DNA of 63,983 bases from Bacillus sp. JCM 19041. Lineage in GTDB: Bacteria > Bacillota > Bacilli > Bacillales > Bacillaceae_D. The position numbers and the translations under genes are program-made. Of the stretch, positions 28,892 through 39,025 are shown piece after piece. The notes below the pieces were generated by a model. That model was not told where the DNA came from. It did no database searches and saw nothing but the letters and a program-made list of their open reading frames with translations. Position 1 is the first letter of the stretch; each line of letters starts with the position of its first letter. The stretch is taken from the NCBI GenBank assembly GCA_001310375.1, contig BAXC01000009.1:1-63983 (forward strand). Reading direction: 5' to 3'.

Positions 28892-29995
28892 ATGGATTTA
28901 ACAGAAATGAAACAAGAATTAGCGGCACTAGAGAAGCGACTATCTGACTTTAGGGGGTCTCTTTGACGTAGAAGAGAAGGAAGAGCGGATTGCAGAGTTA
29001 GAAGAAAAAATGGCTGATCCTGATTTTTGGAATAATCAAGAACAAGCACAAGTAGTGATCTCTGAAACGAATGGGTTAAAAGAGCAGGTGCATACATTTA
29101 AAGATATGCCGAAGCTTATGATGATCTAGAAGTGAGTTTAGAACTTGTCCGAGAAGAAGGAGATGCGGAACTTGCGACTGAACTAGAAACAGGAGTTGCT
29201 AAGTTAAAAGCAGATATGAATCAATTTGAATTACACTTGCTCTTAAGTGAGCCGTATGACAAAAACAACGCCATTCTCGAATTGCATCCAGGGGCGGGCG
29301 GAACAGAGTCCCAAGATTGGGCATCAATGTTACTACGTATGTATACTCGCTGGGCTGAGAAACGAGGATTTTCGGTTGAAACACTTGACTATCTTCCAGG
29401 AGATGAAGCGGGAGTAAAAAGCGTGACCCTTCTTATTAAAGGTCATAACGCTTACGGATATTTAAAAGCAGAAAAAGGCGTGCACCGCCTTGTGAGAATT
29501 TCACCTTTCGATTCATCAGGAAGACGTCACACTTCATTTGTTTCATGTGAAATTATGCCAGAACTAGATGACACAATCGATATTGAAATTAATACAGAAG
29601 ATTTAAAAATCGACACGTATCGCGCGAGCGGTGCGGGTGGCCAGCATATTAATACAACAGACTCCGCCGTTAGGATTACCCACTTACCTACGAATACAGT
29701 TGTGACATGTCAAAGTGAGCGTTCTCAAATTAAAAACCGTGATCAAGCAATGAAAATGATGAAGGCAAAACTTTATCAACTACGTATTGAAGAGCAGGAA
29801 CGGGAACTAGCTGAGATTAGAGGCGAACAAAAAGAAATTGGTTGGGGAAGCCAAATTCGTTCGTATGTTTTCCATCCTTATTCAATGGTCAAAGACCACC
29901 GTACAAATTTTGAAATAGGAAATACAAACGGGGTAATGGATGGTGAACTAGACGGGTTTATTGATGCTTATCTTAGGCAATCCCTTGCCATGTAA
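28892..29995 (+). CDS. prfB: Peptide chain release factor 2 (RF2) with programmed +1 frameshift, plus one likely sequence error
   Basis: Terminates translation at UGA and UAA. The first 25 codons end in an in-frame UGA inside AGGGGG-TCT-CTTTGAC (28952-28967), the standard autoregulatory +1 site. A second break near 29100 is different: one A seems lost from AAAA (restored [20 protein letters not shown]). After both steps the protein is 367 residues, the B. subtilis length being 366. The peptidyl-hydrolysis motif [18 protein letters not shown] (with GGQ) is intact. ATG 28892 follows GAGGTG. Confidence 0.95.
28952..28967 (+). promoter_or_regulatory. prfB programmed +1 frameshift signal
   Basis: AGGGGG acts as an internal Shine-Dalgarno three bases before CTT-TGA-C. 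When RF2 is scarce the UGA is slow and ribosomes slip from CUU to UUU and read GAC. Spacing and slippery codon match the established RF2 site; only the codon between (TCT, Ser) differs from the frequent TAT (Tyr). Confidence 0.93.
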
Positions 29996-30004
29996 TAATT
30001 AAAA

Positions 30005-30033
30005 GGGCCGGCTAAAGACAAGCCGGCTTTTTA
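30005..30033 (+). terminator. intrinsic terminator after prfB
   Basis: GCCGGCT (30007-30013) and AGCCGGC pair around AAAGACA and are followed by TTTTTAG. Confidence 0.85.
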
Positions 30034-30064
30034 GTTTTTGAACATAAAGGAGTGCAACCCAAGA

Positions 30065-30928
30065 ATGATTCGACGACGACAAGAACCAAAGCCATTGGTT
30101 GCGGCAGGTTTTAATTATGTCCGAATTTTGTTAGGGTCGGCAATTGTGGCCCTTTCATTTAATTTGTTTCTGCTACCTAATCAAATCGCCCCAGGAGGCG
30201 TAAGTGGAATTAGTACAATTGCAAACTATGCATTAGGGTTTGAACCAGCTTACACGCTTTGGGCATTAAACATTCCGATTTTTGTTTTAGGTTTATTGTT
30301 ATTAGGTGGATTTCGGTACGGGGCAAAAACATTGATTGGTACATTGTTTTTACCTTTGGTCGTTTTTTTAACAAGAGATTGGGTTGTTGAAGTAAGTGAT
30401 CCCCTTTTAGGCGCTTTATTTGGTGGGATTGGGGTAGGGCTTGGCTTGGGCTTAGTGTTTTTATCAAATGCGAGCACTGGAGGAACAGATTTAATCGCAC
30501 AAATTGTCCAGCGTTTTACCGGCTTATCTGCTGGGGTCTGTGTGGGAATTATTGATGGACTTGTGGTAGTGACATCTGCGTTTGTATTTAATATTGAACT
30601 TGCGTTGTATGCATTAATCTCGTTATTTGTAACAACAAAAACGATTGATTTAGTGCAGATGGGGATCGGCTATTCAAAGATCGCGTATATCATCTCAACA
30701 AAAGAAGAGCAAGTTCAAAAAGCATTGTTTCAATCTGTGGACAGAGGCGTAACAAAGCTTGCAGGATATGGTGGGTATACAAATAAGGCTCGTTCTGTCC
30801 TTATGTGTGTTGTGAACCAAAATGAAGTCTCCAGGTTAAAACAAACCGTTAAGAAAGTAGATCCTCATGCCTTTATCGTTTTGACAAACGCATCAGAAGT
30901 CCTAGGCGAGGGGTTTAAACGAGCGTAA
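30065..30928 (+). CDS. yvjA: YitT/YvjA family membrane protein (DUF161-DUF2179)
   Basis: Five or six transmembrane helices (first SAIVALSFNLFLLPNQIAPG, with the family motif PNQIAPGGVSGIST) and a C-terminal cytoplasmic DUF2179 domain (RGVTKLAGYGGYTNKARSVL). Function unknown; some paralogues affect spore germination or resistance. 287 residues. AAAGGAG lies 12 bases before ATG 30065, a long spacing, so a slightly earlier start is possible. Position between prfB and cccB matches B. subtilis yvjA. Confidence 0.87.
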   Translation: MIRRRQEPKPLVAAGFNYVRILLGSAIVALSFNLFLLPNQIAPGGVSGISTIANYALGFEPAYTLWALNIPIFVLGLLLLGGFRYGAKTLIGTLFLPLVVFLTRDWVVEVSDPLLGALFGGIGVGLGLGLVFLSNASTGGTDLIAQIVQRFTGLSAGVCVGIIDGLVVVTSAFVFNIELALYALISLFVTTKTIDLVQMGIGYSKIAYIISTKEEQVQKALFQSVDRGVTKLAGYGGYTNKARSVLMCVVNQNEVSRLKQTVKKVDPHAFIVLTNASEVLGEGFKRA

Positions 30929-30939
30929 AGAGGTGGCAT

Positions 30940-31259
30940 ATGAGTCGCGCGTGGTTACTTGGTATATGTACTGTTTTGTTGTTAGCTAGCTGTCAAACCG
31001 AAGATTTGAAAACGGAAACTGAAAAAAAGACTTTAACTCAAATTGAACCAAGTGCAGGGTATGAAATTTACAAGCAACAAAGTTGTATTACTTGTCATGG
31101 TGATAACTAGAAGGGTCTAACGGGCCTAAGTTAATAGAAAATTCATGGAGTGCAGAGGAAATTAATGAGATCATCAGTAATGGGATTGGATTTATGCCTC
31201 CTCAAGAAATGGATGAAGACGACCAAACAATACTTGCAGAGTGGCTGAGCGAGCAATAA
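30940..31259 (+). CDS. cccB: Membrane-anchored cytochrome c551 (CccB), one frameshift
   Basis: Small haem c lipoprotein in the respiratory chain. Lipobox LLLASC, haem site CITCH, distal Met ligand expected in GFMPPQEM. The frame stops at TAG just after the haem site; one base is missing near 31107 (restored GDNLEGSNGPKLIENSW). Repaired length 106 residues. AGAGGTGG precedes ATG 30940. Confidence 0.9.
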
Positions 31260-31340
31260 AACCACTCTTTTTTCTCTTTTAAACTACCTACTATACCCAT
31301 AGAAATTGAATCTAAAACGAAAACTGAAATAAAAATGTAA

Positions 31341-31369
31341 TGTTGTTTGTCGCATTCTAATGATATAAT
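31341..31369 (+). promoter_or_regulatory. promoter of ftsEX
   Basis: TGA-TATAAT (31361-31369) is a perfect extended -10; the matching -35 (TGTTGT, 31341-31346, 17-base spacing) is poor. It precedes ftsE by about 90 bases. Confidence 0.5.
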
Positions 31370-31460
31370 TACCGCGAAGCATGTCGGAATTGGATACATT
31401 TGCTGTTTATTGGTAGGTTCTTGTGGTATGTTATGATTTATTTTTAAAGGTTGTGGTATC

Positions 31461-32152
31461 GTGAGTATAATAAAATTAAATGATGTTTGGAAAGTATATA
31501 CCAATAATGTGAAAGCAATAAATGGGATGTCTGTCCAGTTTCAAAAAGGTGAATTTGTTTATATTGTTGGCCCGAGTGGAGCAGGTAAGTCAACGTTTAT
31601 CCGCTTAATATATAGAGAAGAAAAAGCGACGAGAGGCAATATTTTTGTAGATAACGTCAATTTGACAACGATAAAGGATAAGGAAGTGCCGCATTTAAGA
31701 CGTCGAGTAGGTGTTGTATTCCAAGATTTCAAGTTGCTACAGTCCTTAACAGTCTTTGAAAATATTGCATTTGCTCTTGAAGTGATCGAAGAACATCCGG
31801 TAAAAATCAAACAACGTGTGCATGAAGTGCTTGAACTTGTAAAGTTAAAAAGTAAAGCAAAATTCTTACCAGGTGAATTGTCTGGGGGAGAACAGCAACG
31901 CGTGGCAATTGCACGAGCTGTTGTCAATAGACAGATGTATTGATAGCAGATGAGCCAACAGGAAATTTAGACCCAGACACAGCTTGGAGTATTATGGATA
32001 TTTTAGAAAATATTAATTCTCTTGGTACAACAGTTATTATGGCAACGCACAACAAAGAGATTGTTAATACGTTAAAACGCCGGGTCATTGCGATTGAAGG
32101 CGGACGGATTGTTCGTGATGAAGCAAGGGGGAATTACGGATATGAAGTTTAA
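31461..32152 (+). CDS. ftsE: Cell-division ABC ATPase FtsE, one frameshift
   Basis: Pairs with FtsX to control peptidoglycan hydrolases from inside the cell. Walker [14 protein letters not shown] signature [14 protein letters not shown], Walker [15 protein letters not shown]-loop [10 protein letters not shown] is missing near 31932 (restored [12 protein letters not shown]); 230 residues, the family length. GTG start at 31461. The end overlaps ftsX by 11 bases. Confidence 0.94.
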
Positions 32153-33027
32153 TACAATGAAACGCCATATACGCGAAGGGGTAAAGAACCTTGGGCGAAG
32201 CGGCTGGATGACATTTGCTTCTCTTAGCGCTGTAACGGTAATGCTCGTAATCGTTGGATTCTTTCTGATTGTCTTTTTAAACGGTAATCATCTTGCTTCC
32301 AGTATAGAGGAAAATGTTGAAATACGTGCATTTATTGAGCATGGAACAAACGAAGAACAGATTAGTGAACTCATTCAAGATGTAGAGAATGAGTCCAATA
32401 TAAATGAAATTGTTTTTATCGATAAAGAAGAAGGTCTTGAGAATTTAATCGCATCTACAGAGATAGAAGCTTACAATAGTTTGCGAGGCGAAAGCCGCTA
32501 AGAGATGCCCTTAGCATCACAGCTGCATCTCCGCAATTGACTGAAAGTGTTGCATCGGCAATTGATGAGCACCAATATATACATGGTGTAGAGTATGGGG
32601 CTGAAATATTACCTGACTTATTTCAAATTACCAATACAGGTCGTATAGCAGGAACCATCGTTATAGGGGCTTTGTTGTTTACGGCAATGTTCTTAATCTC
32701 TAATACTATCAAGTTAACTATTGTAGCACGTAAAAAAGAAATTCAAATCATGAAATTAGTTGCGCGACTAATGGCTTTGTACGCTGGCCGTTTTTTATTG
32801 AGGGTATGTTGCTTGGTTTGTTGGGAAGTATTGTCCCGATTCTGCTAATTGGATTTGGTTATCAATTTGCTTATAGTGAAACCGCCGGTTTTTTTGAGGC
32901 GCGACAGTATTCAATTTTATCGCCTGACCAATTGATCATACAGATATCAGTATTATTAGCGAGCGTCGGTTTTTTAGTTGGCATTTGGGGAAGTGTCATG
33001 TCGGTTCGTAAATTTTTGAAAGTGTAA
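32142..33027 (+). CDS. ftsX: Cell-division ABC permease-like protein FtsX, two frameshifts
   Basis: Four-helix membrane protein whose large extracellular loop contacts a hydrolase. First helix [20 protein letters not shown]; loop [18 protein letters not shown]; last helices in IIVGALLF and [16 protein letters not shown] regions. Missing bases near 32496 (C) and 32761 (G) restore [17 protein letters not shown] and [20 protein letters not shown]. 295 residues, as in B. subtilis (296). ATG 32142 lies inside the end of ftsE. Confidence 0.94.
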
Positions 33028-33054
33028 AACATAGAGTTGAGGGGGAAACAGGTT

Positions 33055-34424
33055 TTGAAGAAACGTTTAATCAGAGCAACAGTTGCATTAACGGCTGCCG
33101 CTGCGTTAATTGCAACTGGTGTAAAACCTGCTAGTGCTAATTCAGAGATTAATAGCAGGCTTGACCAAGTATTGGAACAGCAACAAGAAAACAGTCAAAG
33201 AGCAGACGAAACAAAATCGGAGATATCAAAACTTGATGCCGAATTAAAGGAATTGCAATCAGAGATTGAAACGTTAAAAGCAGAGCAACAAGAAACACAA
33301 GATAAGTTAGAACAAACAGAAGATGAATTAACAAGCCTTGAAAAAGAAATAAGTGCGCTCGAAGAAGAAATTAAGATAATTGAAGAGCGTATCGTTGAAC
33401 GTACAATGATTCTAGAAGAACGTGCTATTTCTACATACGAATCGGGCGGAGATGTTAGTTATTTAGAAGTATTGTTAGGTGCACAAAGCTTTGGAGATTT
33501 TGTTGAACGGATTTCTGCAGTTTCAACAATTGCACAACATGATCAGGACCTTTTAGAAGAGCATATTGCTGATGAGGAACGAGTTCAAACAGCTAAAAGT
33601 GAAGTTGAAGAGAAGCGAGAAGAGGTTGAAGAACGCAAATTAGAGCTTGAATCATTAAAATCAGAGCTTGATGAACAGCGCGAAGAGTTGGACAGATTAG
33701 AAGATGAATTGAAGGCAAAAGAAGAAACGTTGCAGTCAGAGCTTGGTGAAATTATGAGTGAAGAAGAGCTACTGCAAAAGCAAGAAGAAGCTATTGAGGC
33801 AGAATTAGCTGATTGGGAAGAAGAGCAGGAGCGTATAAAAGAAGAGGAAGAACGTAAGGCACGTGAAGCTGAAGAAGAGCGTAAACGTGAGGAAGAGAAG
33901 TCCGCAGCAAATGCGGAATCAACGAATGAACCAGCTGTAACTTCAACATCAGACAACAGTCGTTCTTCAGAGAATAATAGCAATAACGAATCTGCTTCGG
34001 CTACGCCATCTTCAAATTCCAACTCGAGTTTTGTTCGTCCTGCAACTGGGACGGTCACATCTCAAATGGGACACGATGGGGTAAAACGCATTGGGGTATT
34101 GATATCGGCAAGAATGGACGTTCAGGTGATGTGCCGATTGTTTCTGTATTAGACGGAACGGTTGTCACAGCTGGATATCATCAAGGTGGTTTTGGAAACT
34201 GGGTACTTGTAACCCACCAAATGAATGGCCAACAATATACGACAGTATATGCACATTTGGATCGTATTGATGTAAGTACGGGCCAACGTGTTGGACAAGG
34301 TCAACAACTAGGAACGATGGGGAATACTGGTGCTTCTCAAGGTCCGCACTTACATTTTGAAGTGCATAAAGGATCATTTAACTGGGAACGTACAAATGCT
34401 GTAGACCCAATGGATTATATTTAA
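33055..34424 (+). CDS. Coiled-coil M23 peptidase, probable FtsEX-controlled murein hydrolase, one frameshift
   Basis: Signal peptide (ending PASANS), then a long coiled coil (residues ~35-270, many Glu and Leu heptads), a Ser/Asn-rich linker, and a C-terminal M23/LytM domain with HWGIDIGKNG, the zinc ligands H and D and the catalytic HLHFEVH. A C is missing near 34089 (KRHWGIDIG restored); 456 residues. TTG start at 33055 after AGGGGG. The architecture is that of EnvC and PcsB, both partners of FtsX. Coming 27 bases after ftsX it is the likely partner. The strong Glu bias fits the rest of the secreted proteins. Confidence 0.9.
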
Positions 34425-34454
34425 GTTATACAAGCAGCTATGCACATGCATGTT

Positions 34455-34499
34455 AAGTCCCAAATGAGTAGACTCATCCACTCATTTGGGACTTTTTTG
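34455..34499 (+). terminator. intrinsic terminator of the ftsEX-hydrolase operon
   Basis: AAGTCCCAAATGAG and CTCATTTGGGACTT form a 14-bp perfect stem followed by TTTT. Confidence 0.93.
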
Positions 34500-34653
34500 T
34501 AAAACAATTTAAAAAAGGAATAGGAGTTAAATTGTACTTCAGCTGTTGGAAAGACAGTCATCGGATTTAAGTGAATTAAAGTGGAACATTTTTCAAGGCG
34601 TGTTATGCGGATTTAAAGCTTTGTGTAAAGTTATAAAAAGGAAAAACGAGTTT

Positions 34654-34682
34654 TTGACATCAGTACGATAACAAACTAGAAT
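34654..34682 (+). promoter_or_regulatory. sigma-A promoter of ctpB
   Basis: TTGACA (34654-34659), 17 bases, TAGAAT (34677-34682), about 60 bases before the ctpB start. The rest of the 34500-34743 gap shows nothing else. Confidence 0.75.
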
Positions 34683-34743
34683 AAAGATAACAGTTAGAAA
34701 TAATGGGATTACGTATGTTTCACAGTGGGAGTGGTGGACAGTT

Positions 34744-36205
34744 TTGAAAACGAAGCAGTTATTGTTTACAATGTCGGTTGTAGTGATTATTGCGGTCGCA
34801 GGCTTTTTCTTTATAAATGGATTACAATTAGGACAAACAAACTCTGGAGATGCATTAGAAAACGAACAGCAGACAGTACCAGAAGTTATTTTAGACGATG
34901 ATGACTGATGGAAAAGTTTGAGACGGCGCTAAAGACGATTGAAGGAAATTATGTCTCTGAAGTTGAACGCCAACAACTGATTGAAGGGGCGATTAACGGA
35001 ATGTAGAAACACTTGATGACCCATTTTCCGATTATATGGATATTAGCTCTGCTGCTGATTTTCAACAATCTCTTAGTTCTCATTTTGAAGGAATTGGTGC
35101 TGAGGTCGGTTTGGTAGATGGATCTGTATCGATTATTAGTCCAATGAGAGAATCACCCGCTGAAAAGGCAGGACTTTTGCCAAATGATGCGATTTTAGAA
35201 ATTGATGGCGAGTCTATTGAGGGTTGGTCTGTGAATGAAGCCGTAGCTCTTATACGGGGAGAAGGTGGAACAGAGGTCACGCTTACGATTCAAAGAAGCG
35301 GAAACAGCGAACCGTTTGATGTAAGTATTGTTCGGGATACGATTGAAGTAGAATCAGTTCGTTCAGATACGTTTGAACATGATGGTGCTTTAATTGGTAG
35401 GCTCGAAATTACGTCTTTTTCTGAAGATGTAGGCACACAGTTTGATCAGTTGTTGCAAGAACTAGAGGCGGAAGGTATAGACGGATTAATTGTTGATGTC
35501 CGTGGCAATCCTGGTGGCTATTTAGATGGAGCTCAAAAGATTGGTAACTTACTTATTCCTGAAGGAAAGCCAGTCGTGCAAATTGAGCATGGTAATGGTG
35601 AGATTGAAAGTTACAATTCGAGTATGGAAGATAAAAAACCGTATCCGATTGTAGGTTTAATTAATGGAAGCAGTGCATCTGCTTCAGAGATTCTTGCAGC
35701 CGCGTTAAAAGAGTCTGGTGGTTATGATCTTGTTGGAGAAACGACTTTCGGAAAAGGAACGGTACAAAAATCGATTCCAATGAGTGATGGTAGTGCCTTA
35801 AAGATTACAACTGATCGTTGGTTGACAGCAGATGGCAATACGATTGACAAGGAAGGTGTTGAACCAACGATTGAGCAGAGTCAACCAGATTACTTTTATT
35901 CAATTGCGCTTTCCGTAGAAGATGGTTTTGAACGCGATCAAGTATCTGAACAAATTGGGCATGCTCAAAACATGTTAAATGGACTTGGATATGATACGGG
36001 TCGTAATGACGGCTATTTTGATGAACAAACAGAAGAGGCAATCATTGAGTTTCAAGAGTTCCATGATCTGCAAGCAGACGGACAATTAAATGGTGAAACA
36101 GCTGAAAAGTTGCAAGAAGACATACTAACCCATATCCGCGATTTAGAAAATGATGAGCAATTAAATCGTGCGATAGAATTAGTCGTCGAACAAGGATCTG
36201 AATAA
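34744..36205 (+). CDS. ctpB: C-terminal processing protease CtpB (S41 family), two frameshifts
   Basis: Serine protease secreted as a membrane-anchored enzyme; in B. subtilis CtpB cleaves SpoIVFA in the sporulation sigma-K checkpoint. N-terminal signal anchor, PDZ domain (PMRESPAEKAGLLPNDAILE), catalytic Ser in GLINGSSASASEI and the Lys about 25 residues on in GKGTVQKS, and a C-terminal peptidoglycan-binding domain (NGLGYDTGRNDGYFDE). Missing bases near 34905 (C) and 35004 (G) are repaired to 487 residues. TTG start at 34744. Confidence 0.92.
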
Positions 36206-36235
36206 CAGGATTTGAGCGAAGTTTGGCGAATTAAG

Positions 36236-36273
36236 AGGGATATCTGCTGCTTAGGGGCAGATATCCCTTTTTA
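36236..36273 (+). terminator. intrinsic terminator after ctpB
   Basis: AGGGATATCTGC and GCAGATATCCCT pair around a 9-base loop, followed by TTTTTAA. Confidence 0.92.
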
Positions 36274-36297
36274 ATTAAGTTGCTGGAGGACATAGAA

Positions 36298-37467
36298 ATG
36301 ACGGAGACATTTTTCATCGCATTAGGCAGTTTTTTTCTTCATCCGCTTTTATACATAAGCCTTGCAGCAATGGCAATCCATTCTGCTTTGAGGGTAGGAC
36401 GCGAACGTGATTCATTTCATACACGCGTATTTGCGAAGCGTGCGGATTTTATCTTAAGCTTTTTACCGTCAATGCTAGCTGGTTTAATGGCGAGTGTTTT
36501 ACTACTTGCGATGGGGCTTGTTTTACCGGTTCCAGTATTGGCTTATGCTGCAGCCGCTTCGGTGTTATTATTATTTAGTGGGAAATTTCACTTACAATCA
36601 CCGGCCTATGTTTTAGGAGTGGTAAGTATTGCCTATTTGGTTATACCAATGAGTCTACTTCCAGAATGGAGTTCCTTTCAGTTTCCTGAAGAAGCCCTAT
36701 TCCCAAGTATACTCGTGTTAATGGCAGTCCTTCTTTTCATACAAAGTTTTTTAATTCGAATGAATGGACAAGCTCTTACATCACCTCAATTAAAACAAGG
36801 GAAGAGGGGCCGTTATATAGGCGTCCATCAAGTAAAACGATTATGGATACTTCCGATAGTCCTTCTTATTCCAGAAGGGATTATACCAGCTTTTACATAT
36901 TGGCCAGTTTTTTATATAGGTGAAGCAAGCCTTCAACCTATTGTGATCCCGTTTCTCCTTGGGTTTGGAAAGGTGACCCGATCTCTCCCAAAACAAGCGA
37001 TTCAAAACGAAGCATATAACCAGTTTGGTTTAGCGATTCTCGCCAGTTTATTTGCAATAGGCTTGTTTGTACATCCGGCTACTTGGTTGTTTCTTGTATC
37101 TTCTCTCATATTACTATTACTACAGACGGCCCATCATGTGCGAGCCTGGATTAAGGAACGAAATCAACCAGCATTTTTACTGAAGAACAAAGAAGCTGCA
37201 GGGTTGTTGGCGTATTGCAGGGAGCCTGCAGAAAAAATGGATATTGCCATTGGTGAAGAAATTGTAAAAGTGAACGGGCTCGTGGTTTTTGATGAGCAAA
37301 GTCTTTATCAAGCACTACAAGTTAATCCCGTGTATTGTAAACTAGAGGTAAAAGATATTGATGGCGAAAAGCGATTCGCAAGAGGTCCACTTTATAGTGG
37401 AGAGCACTACCAACTCGGGGTGCTGCTCGTTCGTAAAGAAGCACGCTTAAGTGATTCAATCTTATAG
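36298..37467 (+). CDS. minJ: Cell-division topology factor MinJ
   Basis: Multi-pass membrane protein linking DivIVA to MinCD at poles and septa. Several transmembrane helices across residues 5-290 and a C-terminal PDZ-like domain (YCREPAEKMDIAIGEEIVKV). Assigned from the fold and its place after ctpB, as B. subtilis minJ (yvjD). 389 residues (B. subtilis about 397), no frameshift. ATG 36298 follows GGAGG. Confidence 0.88.
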   Translation: MTETFFIALGSFFLHPLLYISLAAMAIHSALRVGRERDSFHTRVFAKRADFILSFLPSMLAGLMASVLLLAMGLVLPVPVLAYAAAASVLLLFSGKFHLQSPAYVLGVVSIAYLVIPMSLLPEWSSFQFPEEALFPSILVLMAVLLFIQSFLIRMNGQALTSPQLKQGKRGRYIGVHQVKRLWILPIVLLIPEGIIPAFTYWPVFYIGEASLQPIVIPFLLGFGKVTRSLPKQAIQNEAYNQFGLAILASLFAIGLFVHPATWLFLVSSLILLLLQTAHHVRAWIKERNQPAFLLKNKEAAGLLAYCREPAEKMDIAIGEEIVKVNGLVVFDEQSLYQALQVNPVYCKLEVKDIDGEKRFARGPLYSGEHYQLGVLLVRKEARLSDSIL

Positions 37468-37502
37468 AACAAAAAGCCATCTTGTAATGGCTTTTTTGTT
37501 CT
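37466..37502. terminator. bidirectional terminator between minJ and the DMT transporter
   Basis: AGAACAAAAAGCCAT and ATGGCTTTTTTGTTCT form a long stem with T-runs on both strands, serving the convergent genes. Confidence 0.85.
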
Positions 37503-38498
37503 ATGATTCGTGTTGTGGCTGCCACTTTTCTTGACGCTTGTCTTCTTCTTTGGCAGGTGGTAATGGGGAAGAAGCATCTTGTTGTTTAGAGATTTGGTAA
37601 AGAACAAACCATATAAGGGCAAAGCCAAGTAGTTGCGGCAATGTGATGGTTTCTTGTAATGTTATCCAAGAAACCAGCAACCCAGTCATTGGGAAGCTAA
37701 GCTCTGCGATAGTAGCAACTGAAGCTTTAATCGATTGAAGCCCACGGTAATATAAGAGCATGGACACTAATCCAGGCAAAAGGGCAGAAGCAAGTAAGTT
37801 CAACGCTATAAATGTTAATGCAATCGCTGATGCAGGAGTATTCCATGCTTCAGGAGCAACAGTAATTAATACGCCAAGTAAAGGAAGTGCTAATAAGAAA
37901 CGAAGTGCTGTCACCGTTTCGTGTCGGCACTTTTTTAAAAGCATTCGGCCCATGACCGTTGAACCACCCCAGATGGCTGCAGCCCAATTGCGTATAGGCT
38001 GCCTAGTTGCAAGATATCAGAAGCGCCTCCGATAGGAACGCTAAAACCAAAAGTGAGTAAATAAGTACCAATTATTGCTATTGGAACATAAATACCAAAA
38101 TGCCTTGGAAAACTTTCTTTTAATAAGAAATAGGCTAAAACAATGGCAAATAATGGCTGTAGCTTTTGTAATAAAAGAACGGAGTTAATTTGCCCAGTTC
38201 CGTGTGTAGAAGCATAAGTCAATCCTTGCGTAAATAGAATTGTGGCGATTGCTGAACCTCCCCAAGAAATAAACAGAAGTGCGCCAACGTCACGCCATGA
38301 CAGCTTTTTGAGGTCAGAACGGAATTTCCACAGTAACGGGACTGCAATAAAAGCTAAAATAATATGTTCAATAAAGACAATTTGCAGTGAAGTCATCGTA
38401 TTTAAAAGAAGCAATCTGAATAATGGATTAACACCCCAAAATGCTGCTCCAATGACAATAAACCAAAATGTTTTGTGTGTTCCTTGGTGTTGTTCCAA
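37501..38498 (-). CDS. DMT/EamA superfamily transporter under FMN riboswitch control, one frameshift
   Basis: Ten-helix transporter of two EamA repeats (IGAAFWGVNPLFRLLLLN, then AIGAAAIWGGSTVMGRM after repair). One G is lost near 37984. 332 residues, TTG start at 38498 after AAAGGAG. It has an FMN riboswitch and a transcription terminator in its leader, so it is repressed when flavin is plentiful; a riboflavin (or flavin-precursor) importer is the best guess. Such riboswitch-linked DMT proteins are known elsewhere as ImpX and RibN. Substrate is inferred only. Confidence 0.85.
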
Positions 38499-38532
38499 TG
38501 CCTTGCAAGCTCCTTTTTGTGAAAGGCCTTCT

Positions 38533-38580
38533 TAAAAAAATCAAAAACAGCCCTGAATCGTGTTTATCGATTCAGGGCTG
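38533..38580 (-). terminator. riboswitch expression-platform terminator
   Basis: AGCCCTGAATCG and CGATTCAGGGCT form a 12-bp stem followed on the minus strand by GTTTTTG and a longer T-run. It lies between the FMN aptamer and the transporter start, the place where a riboswitch-controlled terminator is expected. Confidence 0.88.
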
Positions 38581-38617
38581 CACAAATAAACAAAGGTTAC
38601 CCATCTGTTTACTTTAT

Positions 38618-38741
38618 GATCTTCTCCCATCCGGACTTTAACCGTCGGCTCTGGAGTTTCACCAGATCAGTCTTTATCCATAGACAAAGAGTCGCGGGCT
38701 TTAACCGCCGGTCAGGATTTTCACCTGCCCCGAAGATACCT
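38618..38741 (-). promoter_or_regulatory. FMN riboswitch (RFN element)
   Basis: Read on the minus strand it contains the conserved RFN blocks: TTCGGGGCAGG(T)GAAA, CCTGACCGGCGGT, AAAGCCCGCGA, CTGGTGAAACTCCAG and the closing AGAGCCGACGGT with GTCCGGATGGGAGAAG. The P1 stem ATCTTC/GAAGAT is present. Binding of FMN stabilises the terminator downstream. A possible promoter upstream (TAGACG-N17-TATGAT) is weak. I see no rib gene in the window; the only downstream gene is the transporter. Confidence 0.95.
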
Positions 38742-38901
38742 ATTCATTTTTAGTATAATATGCATTTTATCATACCCTAGGTTTATTAAAACGTCTAGCC
38801 TTAAAATAGAGATGAGAATATTAAGACGCAAAACAACGATTCGCCATTCGGAGAAAATAGTACGTACGTTCGTTTTGTTTGTAGGTATTCAAGAACGGAT
38901 A

Positions 38902-38929
38902 TGCTATAATAAAAGCGAACGTTTGTTTA
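38902..38929 (+). promoter_or_regulatory. SOS-regulated promoter of uvrBA with LexA-like box
   Basis: Extended -10 TGC-TATAAT (38902-38910) is followed after five bases by CGAACGTTTGTTTA (38916-38929), which fits the Bacillus LexA/DinR box CGAAC-N3-YGTTY. Its -35 is poor. A weaker half-match, GTACGTACGTTCG, lies at 38861-38873. uvrB is a known SOS gene in B. subtilis. Confidence 0.7.
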
Positions 38930-39025
38930 CAATAACGAAGTATAATAAGGTATGAAATACAAGATGTTAGACGATTGTTTTATGTATACACGATCAGGGA
39001 ATACGAAACTGATAAACAAAATGAA

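Noticed and set aside
28952-28967. prfB frame break counted as a sequencing error
   Set aside because: It has the exact RF2 programmed frameshift signal (AGGGGG, CTT TGA C). Only the second break near 29100 is treated as an error.
33585-34058. 157-residue minus-strand Ser-rich frame
   Set aside because: Antisense shadow of the Glu-rich coiled coil of the M23 hydrolase (GAA/GAG read as TTC/CTC).
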